A program made the translations under genes and the position numbers. A DNA stretch of 10,978 nt from NCBI GenBank assembly GCA_024404735.1, contig JAKSPP010000042.1, positions 1 through 10,978 of the forward strand, written 5' to 3'. Positions 5,723 through 10,978 of the stretch are shown here, in pieces; position 1 is the stretch's first letter; every line of letters begins with the position of its first letter. Source of the DNA: Oscillospiraceae bacterium. Lineage in GTDB: Bacteria > Bacillota > Clostridia > Oscillospirales > Oscillospiraceae. The notes under the pieces were generated by a model, which ran no database searches, was not told the origin of the DNA, and worked only from the letters and a program-made list of their open reading frames with translations.

Positions 5723-6289
5723 TTATGCTTCCCACGAAAGCCGGGCGGCAAGGCCCGGGATGAGGGCGAGGGCAGCCCTGTCCTCCTTTGCGGGAAGAGT
5801 ATCCGTTTTAAGGGATGAAACGATGTTTTCGGAAGATAATTCCGCATTAAGAAACTTAAAAAGCGTTTTTGAAAGCTTAAGGGCACTCTCCTCGTTTCCC
5901 ATTCCGCCTGCTGTTATGATAAGGCCCGCCTTTTTTCTGCGAAGGGTGACGGGGTCTCCCGGAAAGGCTTTTGCCGCAAAAAGGGGCTGAAGGCGGCTTA
6001 TAATATTGAGAACGGGGCCGGGAAGAGTTCCGAAATATACGGGGGCGGCAAGCAAAATGCTGTCATAGCAATCGGAATAAATCTCCCTCATATCGTCCTC
6101 AATGACGCAGCCGGGATTTTTACTGCAGCTGCGACAGTCAAGGCAGGGGGATATTTTCCCGTAAAAGGCGGATAGCTCCCTTACCTCGCAGTTAAGGCTT
6201 TTTTTAAGCTCCCGGAGGAGAGCCTCTGTGTCCCCGCCTTTTCTCGGCGAGCCGTTTATTATGAGAAGCTTTTTCTCTTTGCCTTCCAT
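5723..6289 (-). CDS. Flavodoxin-fold NAD(P)H-dependent oxidoreductase, iron-sulfur flavoprotein-like
   Basis: This 188-residue protein begins with a Rossmann-like strand and the FMN phosphate loop GSPRKGGDTE (13-22). It continues with a compact cysteine cluster, C49-x2-C52-x2-C55-x5-C61, then the flavin-contacting APVYFGTLPGPV (82-93). The FMN loop and the cysteine spacing match archaeal and clostridial iron-sulfur flavoproteins, in which the cysteines hold a 4Fe-4S cluster and the protein relays electrons, for example in oxidative-stress defence. Many homologues are simply annotated as flavodoxin-family or NADPH-dependent FMN reductases, and the substrate is unknown. At 188 residues it is of normal length for this group. 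The start is ATG with GGAGG six bases upstream. It lies between dCMP deaminase and the alarmone synthetase, probably in one transcript. No functional tie between them is evident. Confidence 0.86.
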   Translation of the reverse strand: MEGKEKKLLIINGSPRKGGDTEALLRELKKSLNCEVRELSAFYGKISPCLDCRSCSKNPGCVIEDDMREIYSDCYDSILLAAPVYFGTLPGPVLNIISRLQPLFAAKAFPGDPVTLRRKKAGLIITAGGMGNEESALKLSKTLFKFLNAELSSENIVSSLKTDTLPAKEDRAALALIPGLAARLSWEA

Positions 6290-6357
6290 ATCAGGCCTCC
6301 CCTTTGCTTTTTCCGTTTCCTTTAAGATATATTATCTCCGCGGGATTTACGGGGATA

Positions 6358-6855
6358 TCAAACGTCGATTTCTATTTTGCGTCCTGTGTGCTGGTATGCG
6401 TAGTAGCGTACGCCCGCTGCGTCCAGCATACGGCGGGAGGCAATTGTTCCGGGGGTGGAATGGTACTTGTCCTCATCATAGACAATGGTCTTGATGCCGG
6501 ACTGAATTATTGCCTTTGCACACTCGTTGCAGGGGAAGAGGGAGACATAGAGCTTTGCGCCCTCAAGGCTGCCTCCGCGGTAGTTCAGTATTGCGTTAAG
6601 CTCACTGTGAACAACAAAGGGATATTTCGTGTCAAGAGTGTCGCCCTGTCTTGCCCAGGGAAACTCGTCATCGGAGCAGCCCTTGGGGAAGCCGTTATAG
6701 CCCATGGACAGAATTTTGTTGTCCTGACTTACAATGCAGGCGCCGACCTGAGAGTTGGGGTCCTTTGAGCGCATTCCCGCACGGCGGGCAACGGCCATAA
6801 AGTACTCATCCCATGAGATGTAACCGTCTCTTTTTTTGGTAGCGGTTTCCGACAT
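6358..6855 (-). CDS. dCMP deaminase (ComEB-type cytidine/deoxycytidylate deaminase family)
   Basis: The enzyme converts dCMP to dUMP with a catalytic zinc, feeding thymidylate synthesis. The 165-residue sequence begins with WDEYFMAVARRAGMRSKDPNSQVGA (15-39), the typical opening of deoxycytidylate deaminases. It carries the zinc and catalytic motif HSELNAI (83-89: H83 ligand, E85 proton shuttle) and PCNECAK (109-115: C109 and C112 ligands). HSE replaces the more usual HAE, a mild substitution I consider tolerated. The start is ATG with GGGAGG about ten bases upstream, a rather long spacing. An exporter-associated ComEB role in competence is possible by name only, because no com genes are nearby. 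The next gene downstream starts 68 bases on, with no terminator seen between. Confidence 0.93.
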   Translation of the reverse strand: MSETATKKRDGYISWDEYFMAVARRAGMRSKDPNSQVGACIVSQDNKILSMGYNGFPKGCSDDEFPWARQGDTLDTKYPFVVHSELNAILNYRGGSLEGAKLYVSLFPCNECAKAIIQSGIKTIVYDEDKYHSTPGTIASRRMLDAAGVRYYAYQHTGRKIEIDV

Positions 6856-6910
6856 TTTTATTAATCCTCCCTTTTATAACCGGATAAAACGGATTTTGTT
6901 CTTTTAGGAT

Positions 6911-6944
6911 AAAGCCCGGGTGCGGGAAACGGCATCCGGGCTTT
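6911..6944 (-). terminator. Hairpin terminator after the NlpC/P60 gene
   Basis: AAAGCCCGG (6911-6919) pairs perfectly with CCGGGCTTT (6936-6944), and TGC/GCA adds three pairs beyond a mismatch. It lies about 20 bases past the stop at 6963-6965. The minus-strand T-tail is short (TTTAT), so termination may be partial. The symmetric ends allow either orientation. Confidence 0.6.
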
Positions 6945-6962
6945 GTTAAAAACGTAGTTTAC

Positions 6963-7880
6963 TTACCAGACGCGTTTTCCTGCCTGGAAGCGGTACTGAT
7001 AGTAGCCGGAATTAAGCTCGGTTATGATAACACCGGTGCTTGAGGAGCCGGAGTGAATGAACTGTCCGTTTCCTAAGTAAATTCCGACGTGGTTAATGTA
7101 GCTTGATGAGCTGCCGAAGCAGAGAATGTCTCCGGGCAGAAGCTCGTCCTTGGACCAGACATAGCTTCCGGAGGAGGTGTAGATATTGTGGGCAACACGC
7201 TCAACGCTGTAGCCGTTAAGACTCATAACGTATCCGACAAAGCCGCTGCAGTCAAAGCCGGAGGGGCTCATTCCGCCCCATACATAGGGGCAGCCCAGAT
7301 ACTGCATTGCGGTTTCAGTGATTTTTTCGCCTATGGTCTTTGAGGTGTCATTTGATAAAACCGTGTAGTAGGGTCCGTCACCGCTGACCTGATCAGAGTC
7401 CGAAAGATAGCTTACAAAGTCACTGCGGACATAGCCCTCCGTTCCGGATACAACGGTCCTGACCTTAAGCCAGTTTCCGGAAACTCCGGTAATATTGACC
7501 TTTGCGCCTTCTGCGAAGGTGAGAACCTGGGCATAATCCGTGCCCGGGCCTGAGCGAAGGCGTACAAAGGTGCCCTTTATGGAGGCCTCGGCTCCGTAAT
7601 TGCCTATAAGGTTGTCTGCGTAGTTAACATAGCTTGCGGAGACATAGCCCTCGCTGCCGTTATAGGCAACCCTGTACCAGCCGTTTTCCTTGCTTTCGAC
7701 AATGACGAAGGCACCGTTTGGAATAGTGCCCAGAATATTCGAGGATACGTTTGCCTGCTCCCTGAGATTGAGGGAGGAGGCGGTAACTGTGCCGCCGCCG
7801 ATGCTGTCGGCGAAGGCCGTGACAGAGAGAATAAGTGTGCAGAGTATAAGTGCGGGGAAAATAAGAAAACGCTTTTTCAT
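6963..7880 (-). CDS. Exported peptidoglycan endopeptidase: two SH3 domains plus NlpC/P60
   Basis: NlpC/P60 enzymes cut stem peptides of peptidoglycan outside the cell. Starting at ATG 7878-7880 gives 305 residues: a signal peptide MKKRFLIFPALILCTLILSV-TAFA (cleavage near 24), bacterial SH3 domains at about 30-87 and 100-159 (motifs LNLREQANVSSNIL and VRLRSGPGTDYAQVL), and an NlpC/P60 domain at about 184-305. The catalytic residues are present: C211 in FDCSGFVGYV, H264 in INHVGIYLG and H276 in FIHSGS. A TTG-initiated extension to 7934 would place 18 residues before the signal peptide and overlap the upstream gene, so I reject it. Oddly, the ATG has no Shine-Dalgarno: the bases before it are CCATCCCCCCTT. 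The start lies 13 bases after the stop of the 97-residue gene, so translational coupling is likely. The SH3 domains probably anchor it to the wall. Confidence 0.92.
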   Translation of the reverse strand: MKKRFLIFPALILCTLILSVTAFADSIGGGTVTASSLNLREQANVSSNILGTIPNGAFVIVESKENGWYRVAYNGSEGYVSASYVNYADNLIGNYGAEASIKGTFVRLRSGPGTDYAQVLTFAEGAKVNITGVSGNWLKVRTVVSGTEGYVRSDFVSYLSDSDQVSGDGPYYTVLSNDTSKTIGEKITETAMQYLGCPYVWGGMSPSGFDCSGFVGYVMSLNGYSVERVAHNIYTSSGSYVWSKDELLPGDILCFGSSSSYINHVGIYLGNGQFIHSGSSSTGVIITELNSGYYQYRFQAGKRVW

Positions 7881-7893
7881 AAGGGGGGATGGC

Positions 7894-8187
7894 TTACTGC
7901 TGGGCGAGAGCCCTCTCAAGCCATATAGAAGCAATGTCCATTGCTTCCCAGAGACCCTCCTTCTCGGATTTCTTTACAACTCTGTCGCGTGTCTTGACCT
8001 CGGGGTCTGTCAGCTGGAGCTGAACTATGACCTTCTTGGCCAGCGTAATGTCCTCATAATCGTCCTTGGATACAATCTGAAGCATAATAATATACTTGTC
8101 CTGCATGCTGCCGTAATAGATAAGATTATCCTTGCGGCGAAGAGGATGACCCTTGTATTCAAGAGGAATTTTTGTTTCTTCAGCCAT
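7894..8187 (-). CDS. Conserved small protein of unknown function (97 residues)
   Basis: I do not recognise a named family, although the pattern resembles a small cytoplasmic protein common in clostridia. It begins MAEETKIPLEYKGHPLRRK, includes NLIYYGSMQDKYIIMLQI (21-38), a central KKVIVQLQLTDPEVK (51-65) and a C-terminal helix EAMDIASIWLERALAQ. The alternating hydrophobic strands followed by a terminal helix suggest a compact alpha/beta fold. There is no signal peptide or membrane segment. The start is ATG with GGAAGGA seven bases upstream and a TATAAT promoter 35 bases before it. It is the first gene of the unit, and its stop lies 13 bases before the NlpC/P60 start. That makes a shared transcript and coupled translation likely, but says little about its job. 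Confidence 0.83.
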   Translation of the reverse strand: MAEETKIPLEYKGHPLRRKDNLIYYGSMQDKYIIMLQIVSKDDYEDITLAKKVIVQLQLTDPEVKTRDRVVKKSEKEGLWEAMDIASIWLERALAQQ

Positions 8188-8221
8188 AATAACATCCTTC
8201 CCATAATATTAGATATTAGCA

Positions 8222-8250
8222 ATTATAAGGCCAATTGCATACAAAATGTA
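8222..8250 (-). promoter_or_regulatory. Promoter of the 97-residue gene and NlpC/P60 unit
   Basis: On the minus strand a perfect TATAAT (8222-8227) lies 17 bases after TACATT (8245-8250), and about 35 bases before the ATG at 8187. The -35 is poor, but a short inverted repeat ATACA-AAA-TGTAT (8239-8251) covers it and could bind a regulator. Confidence 0.6.
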
Positions 8251-8251
8251 T

Positions 8252-8434
8252 ATTTTTTGCGGAAGGATATGGTGGCAAAGCCCGGTGAAACGGGGTAAAA
8301 AGGCCGAAAAACAGCATATATTGATGATGGCCATATTACAAAGCGGAATATGTGGTGGTTGGAAAAATAATTAAAAAATTTAAAGTTTTTCCTGTTTTTC
8401 TCTGTTTTTGCCTCTTTTTTTCCCGAAAATATAA
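8252..8434. other. Non-coding stretch between the pta terminator and the 97-residue gene
   Basis: I find no protein frame with a ribosome site here. A small CCCG/CGGG hairpin with a GTGAAA loop (8280-8293) is followed by an A/T-rich segment (about 8355-8430) with T-runs on both strands. The stretch may simply be spacer plus the T-rich tail of the pta terminator. Confidence 0.35.
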
Positions 8435-8465
8435 AAGGCAGGGGGGCAAAAATGCCCTCTGCCTT
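8435..8465 (-). terminator. Intrinsic terminator of pta
   Basis: AAGGCAG (8435-8441) pairs with CTGCCTT (8459-8465), and GGGCA (8444-8448) with TGCCC (8453-8457), around a four-base loop. On the minus strand it is followed by TTTTATATTTT. It lies 29 bases after the pta stop. Confidence 0.85.
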
Positions 8466-8494
8466 GAAAAACTTATTAAAGCTTGCGATGAAGC

Positions 8495-9466
8495 TTATGC
8501 GATAGCGGCGGTGATGATGGCCATCTTGTAAACCTCTTCTGCGTTGCAGCCGCGGGAAAGGTCGTTGATGGGAGCATTCAGACCGAGAAGGATGGGGCCG
8601 TATGCCTCGAAGCCGCCGAGACGTGCGGCAATCTTGTAGCCGATGTTACCGGAGGTAACGTCGGGGAAGATGAAGGTGTTGGCGTTGCCGGCAACAGGAG
8701 AGCCGGGGAACTTGCGCTGGCCGACCTCGGGGTTGACAGCGGCGTCAAACTGCATTTCGCCATCGCAGGGGTAGGGGATGATTTCCTTTGCACGGGCAGC
8801 GGCATTGGCCATCTTGGTGACCTCGTCGTCCTTTGCGGAGCCCTTGGTGGAGAAGGAAAGGAAAGCGATTTTGGGGTCGATGCCGAAGTTGACGGCCATA
8901 GCGGCGGTCTCCTGGGCAATCTCAATCATATTGTCCTCGGTGGGGTGAATGTTAACAGCGCAGTCGCCCATTGCGAGAAGCTCCTGCTGACCGTCCTTGC
9001 CGTCTCTTGCGAGAATGAAGCAGGAAGAAACGATGGTGGAGCCGGGCTTGGTCTTGATGAGCTGGAGAGCGGGACGAATGGTATCTGCGGTGGAGTAGGT
9101 TGCGCCGCCGAGGAGGCAGTCTGCAAGGCCCATCTTTACGAGCATGGTGCCGAAGTAGTTGCTGGACATGAGGTTCTTGCGGCAGTCCTCTGCGGACATC
9201 TTGCCCTTGCGGAGCTCAACCATCTTCTCGACCATTGCATCCATTCCCTCGTAGGTCTCGGGGTCGATAATCTGTGCGCCGGAGATATCGTAGCCGTCCT
9301 TGGCTGCGGCAGCCTTTACATCGTCGACATTGCCGACAAGAATAACGCCCATGAGGCCCTCTTTGGTGAGGCGCTCAGCAGCGGAAAGGATGCGGTAATC
9401 GACGCCCTCGGGCAGAACGCAGGTCTTGGGGCTTGCCTTAAGCTGTGCTTTCAGCTTGTTGAACAT
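8495..9466 (-). CDS. pta: Phosphate acetyltransferase
   Basis: Pta interconverts acetyl-CoA plus phosphate and acetyl phosphate plus CoA. With acetate kinase it makes ATP during fermentation. The 323 residues match the short, single-domain form (about 325-330), without the N-terminal DRTGG and P-loop regions of the long E. coli enzyme. Family features include the opening VLPEGVDYRILSAAERL (17-33), LADCLLGGATYSTADTIRPAL (about 113-133), and the C-terminal half with PIPYPCDGEMQFDAAV-like and GNIGYKIAARLGGFEAYGPILLG-like segments (about 230-295) that form the active cleft. The start is ATG with GGAGG six bases upstream. It has its own promoter (9539-9566), leader hairpin and terminator, so it is a single-gene unit. 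No ackA is in view, although the two are often adjacent, so acetate kinase is presumably elsewhere. Confidence 0.96.
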   Translation of the reverse strand: MFNKLKAQLKASPKTCVLPEGVDYRILSAAERLTKEGLMGVILVGNVDDVKAAAAKDGYDISGAQIIDPETYEGMDAMVEKMVELRKGKMSAEDCRKNLMSSNYFGTMLVKMGLADCLLGGATYSTADTIRPALQLIKTKPGSTIVSSCFILARDGKDGQQELLAMGDCAVNIHPTEDNMIEIAQETAAMAVNFGIDPKIAFLSFSTKGSAKDDEVTKMANAAARAKEIIPYPCDGEMQFDAAVNPEVGQRKFPGSPVAGNANTFIFPDVTSGNIGYKIAARLGGFEAYGPILLGLNAPINDLSRGCNAEEVYKMAIITAAIA

Positions 9467-9489
9467 AATTATCCTCCAATTTCATAAGC

Positions 9490-9510
9490 GGGCACCGGCC
9501 TGACCGGCCC
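9490..9510. promoter_or_regulatory. GC-rich hairpin in the pta leader
   Basis: GGG/CCC (9490-9492 with 9508-9510) and CCGG/CCGG (9495-9498 with 9504-9507) enclose a five-base loop, with a two-base CA bulge. It sits between the promoter and the ribosome site of pta, about 25 bases before the ATG. A mRNA-stabilising or protein-binding role is possible. There is no T-run, so it is not a terminator. Confidence 0.4.
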
Positions 9511-9538
9511 TGCTCTTTGTATATTTATTAACTGTCTT

Positions 9539-9566
9539 ATTTTAGCACTATTATAAAATATGTCAA
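9539..9566 (-). promoter_or_regulatory. Promoter of pta
   Basis: On the minus strand a perfect TTGACA (9561-9566) is followed after 16 bases by TAAAAT (9539-9544), giving a leader of about 65 bases. It is the best sigma-A-type promoter in the window, consistent with high expression of a central fermentation enzyme. Confidence 0.8.
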
Positions 9567-9606
9567 GTAAACAATTCCTTTCCTCGGGGGAAAAGGCCTT
9601 CTTCTC

Positions 9607-10764
9607 TCAGCCCCAGCTTATGGGGGACTCGTAGTCGGCGATGGCGATGTAGGTGTTTCCTATGCCCATAAGGAGGGTTTCGCCGTCCTCGGTGTAAAAA
9701 TGAAGGGGTGAGGTCTCATCGGCAACATCCCATGTGATGGGAATGATTTTTCCGCCGTTTAGGTAATAGCCTCTTCCGCCCTCAAGCCAGTTGATTTCCT
9801 GGTAGCCCCAGCCGTTCATGTATACGTCGGAGAGCATGACGATGACATTGGTAAAGGCCTCGGGCTCCCCTGTTGCGCCGTCAATCATGGATTTTCCGTA
9901 CTGGTTGAAGACATATTTGTCAAGGGCCTCGTCATAGACCATTGCCGTATCCTTTCTTGAGTAGTCAACAAAGGTAAGGTCAATTCGAAGGGCCGATTCT
10001 CCGCCCTCGGGGGTGCCGTCGGGGGTAAAGCGCAGGCAGTAGTCCTTATTGGGGTCTGCTTCGAGATTAAAGCCCTCACTGAGGGCCTTTTCCGCAAGAC
10101 CCTCACCCTTAACGAAAAGGGTGTCCTCGTAGGGGTAGTTTGCCTTCATTCTGTCCTTTGACCTGTAGGCAAAGTAGTCATCACCGCCGGAGGTGACGTT
10201 AAGGCCCTTTATTCCCTTCTGCCACATATCGTTATATACGCAGTCGGCCATGCCCGCATGGCAAAGAATTGCGTCATACTGTCTTGCAATGGCGGTGAAC
10301 ATATATCTGTTGCTTCTGACAGAGCCGATGTCCGGACATTTTGAAGGGTCTGTGTAAAGGGCGAGGCAGCGTATAATGGAGCCGTTAACAAACATCTCCA
10401 TAAGGATATCCGCATTGTTTGTTCCGACGTGTGGAAGGGCGTGGTCAAGATTGTTAATGGGAATTGCGTAGATTCTTGTGGAAAGGGGAGACTCTATTTC
10501 CACTCCCGTTAAGGGATTGGTGTATACAGGCTCCGGCTCGGGAGTAATCTCGGGCTCCGGCTCGGGGGTAGGCTCGGGGGTGGGCTCCGGAGTTGCCTCG
10601 GGAGCTTCCTCGGGGGTGGGCTCGGGAGTTTCCTCCGGGGTGGGTGCGGGAGACGGCTCTTCGGAAACAGAGGGAGCCTCTGCTTCTGCGGGGGCTTCGG
10701 TCTTTGTTCCGCAGGCGGACAGAAGAATGCAAAGGATAAGTATAAAAGCCGATAGTTTTTTCAT
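9607..10764 (-). CDS. DUF3048-domain lipoprotein (YerB-like)
   Basis: This 385-residue protein starts MKKLSAFILILCILLSAC, a lipoprotein signal with lipobox LSAC and C18 as the lipidated cysteine, so it should be anchored outside the membrane. Residues about 20-80 are a low-complexity linker of Pro, Glu, Thr and Ala (repeats such as PEPTPEPTP). The rest matches DUF3048: NPLTG (84-88), PINNLDHALPHVGTNNADI, the conserved IGSVRSNRYMF region (about 146-156), and a C-terminal half with WGYQEINWLEGG and PLHFYTEDGE. B. subtilis YerB has the same domain. Its biochemical role is not established to my knowledge. The start is ATG with AAGGAG seven bases upstream. It follows the partial membrane-protein gene by 27 bases and is probably in its operon. 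No clear terminator is seen after its stop. Confidence 0.9.
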   Translation of the reverse strand: MKKLSAFILILCILLSACGTKTEAPAEAEAPSVSEEPSPAPTPEETPEPTPEEAPEATPEPTPEPTPEPEPEITPEPEPVYTNPLTGVEIESPLSTRIYAIPINNLDHALPHVGTNNADILMEMFVNGSIIRCLALYTDPSKCPDIGSVRSNRYMFTAIARQYDAILCHAGMADCVYNDMWQKGIKGLNVTSGGDDYFAYRSKDRMKANYPYEDTLFVKGEGLAEKALSEGFNLEADPNKDYCLRFTPDGTPEGGESALRIDLTFVDYSRKDTAMVYDEALDKYVFNQYGKSMIDGATGEPEAFTNVIVMLSDVYMNGWGYQEINWLEGGRGYYLNGGKIIPITWDVADETSPLHFYTEDGETLLMGIGNTYIAIADYESPISWG

Positions 10765-10791
10765 AATAATTCTCCTTCCGGGATTATTCGG

Positions 10792-10977
10792 TCAGGGACT
10801 GGGGGTTGCGGCCTTTTCACGCTTTGCCGAAATGGCTCCTTTGACCTTTTTGTGAAGATAAGCATAGAGAAGGCCCACTGCAACGGAGAAGAGGGCAACG
10901 GCTGTCTTCCAGATTTTGTCCGAGGTGAAATCATGAACGGCGCCGTAGCCGAAGAGCTGAACATTGACGATGTCGAC
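10792..10977 (-). CDS. C-terminal end of a membrane protein (partial, runs off the right edge)
   Basis: The frame is open from the window edge to TGA at 10792-10794, giving 61 residues without a start. It reads VDIVNVQLFGYGAVHDF, then one hydrophobic segment of about 18-20 residues (WKTAVALFSVAVGLLYAYL), then a strongly basic tail with HKKVKG and SAKREKAA. By the positive-inside rule the tail should be cytoplasmic. I do not recognise the family. The competing frame on the same strand (10761-10964) is less credible, because it has no ribosome site and runs into the start of the lipoprotein gene. This gene lies 27 bases upstream of the lipoprotein gene and likely shares its transcript. Confidence 0.6.
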   Translation of the reverse strand, partial: VDIVNVQLFGYGAVHDFTSDKIWKTAVALFSVAVGLLYAYLHKKVKGAISAKREKAATPSP

Positions 10978-10978
10978 A

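Noticed and set aside
8262..8310. Possible c-di-GMP-I-like riboswitch on the plus strand (GGCAAAGCC, GAAA, GGGG)
   Set aside because: The diagnostic ACGCAAAGCC half is absent (TAAAAAGGCC instead), no tetraloop-receptor partner is clear, and no plus-strand gene follows.
8945..9487. Plus-strand frame of 180 codons opposite pta
   Set aside because: It is a shadow of the high-bias codon use of pta, with no start signal and no plausible product.
9575..9600. CCTTT...AAAGG hairpin after the lipoprotein stop as a terminator
   Set aside because: The stem is imperfect and no T-run follows it on the minus strand.
10478..10855. Plus-strand frame rich in Gly-Ser-Val repeats
   Set aside because: It is the complement of the Pro-Glu-Thr linker repeats of the lipoprotein gene.

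Overview
The window looks like chromosomal DNA of an anaerobic Firmicute, most likely an uncultured gut clostridium of the Oscillospiraceae/Ruminococcaceae type. This is inferred from the protein set (a Pta of the clostridial kind, a YerB-like DUF3048 lipoprotein, an SH3-NlpC/P60 hydrolase, a small alarmone synthetase, paired WYL regulators), strong AGGAGG-type ribosome sites and the near-balanced base composition. Every protein gene I can support lies on the minus strand, so transcription runs from the right end of the window to the left.

Reading in the direction of transcription: 10978-9607 holds the tail of an unrecognised membrane protein followed by a DUF3048 lipoprotein. 9566-8435 is a self-contained pta unit with a clear promoter, a leader hairpin and a terminator. 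8250-6911 holds a promoter, a conserved 97-residue protein of unknown role and an exported SH3-SH3-NlpC/P60 peptidoglycan hydrolase, closed by a hairpin. 6855-4962 carries dCMP deaminase, an iron-sulfur-flavoprotein-like oxidoreductase and a RelQ/RelP-type (p)ppGpp synthetase. These are ordinary housekeeping and stress genes.

The left 5 kb is the unusual part. Two WYL-domain transcription factors overlap by 4 bp (4771-2634). They have a 9-bp inverted repeat upstream and end in a terminator that contains the second gene's stop codon. Then follow about 500 bases with no protein gene (2110-2617), and then an operon of a Ro60/TROVE-like vWA protein (DUF2828 type) and an RtcB RNA ligase that runs off the left edge.

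The non-coding stretch is not empty. It contains four tandem hairpin units (about 2137-2457). Each closes with a 7-8 bp stem whose sequence differs from unit to unit but always pairs. In each, the octamer TTGCTGTR lies immediately 5' of, or one base from, the 3' stem strand. A fifth, larger and different foldable element (2462-2573) lies beside them. Ro60 proteins bind small non-coding Y RNAs, and bacterial Ro60 and Y-RNA genes are known to sit next to rtcB. The simplest reading is therefore an RNA-repair or RNA-surveillance locus: WYL sensors, a tandem array of Y-RNA-like but sequence-unrelated small RNAs, a Ro60-like RNA-binding ring and an RNA ligase. The array and its link to the DUF2828 protein are my inference from sequence and position. 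The strand of the RNAs is not settled; the T-tracts and G-T wobbles favour plus.
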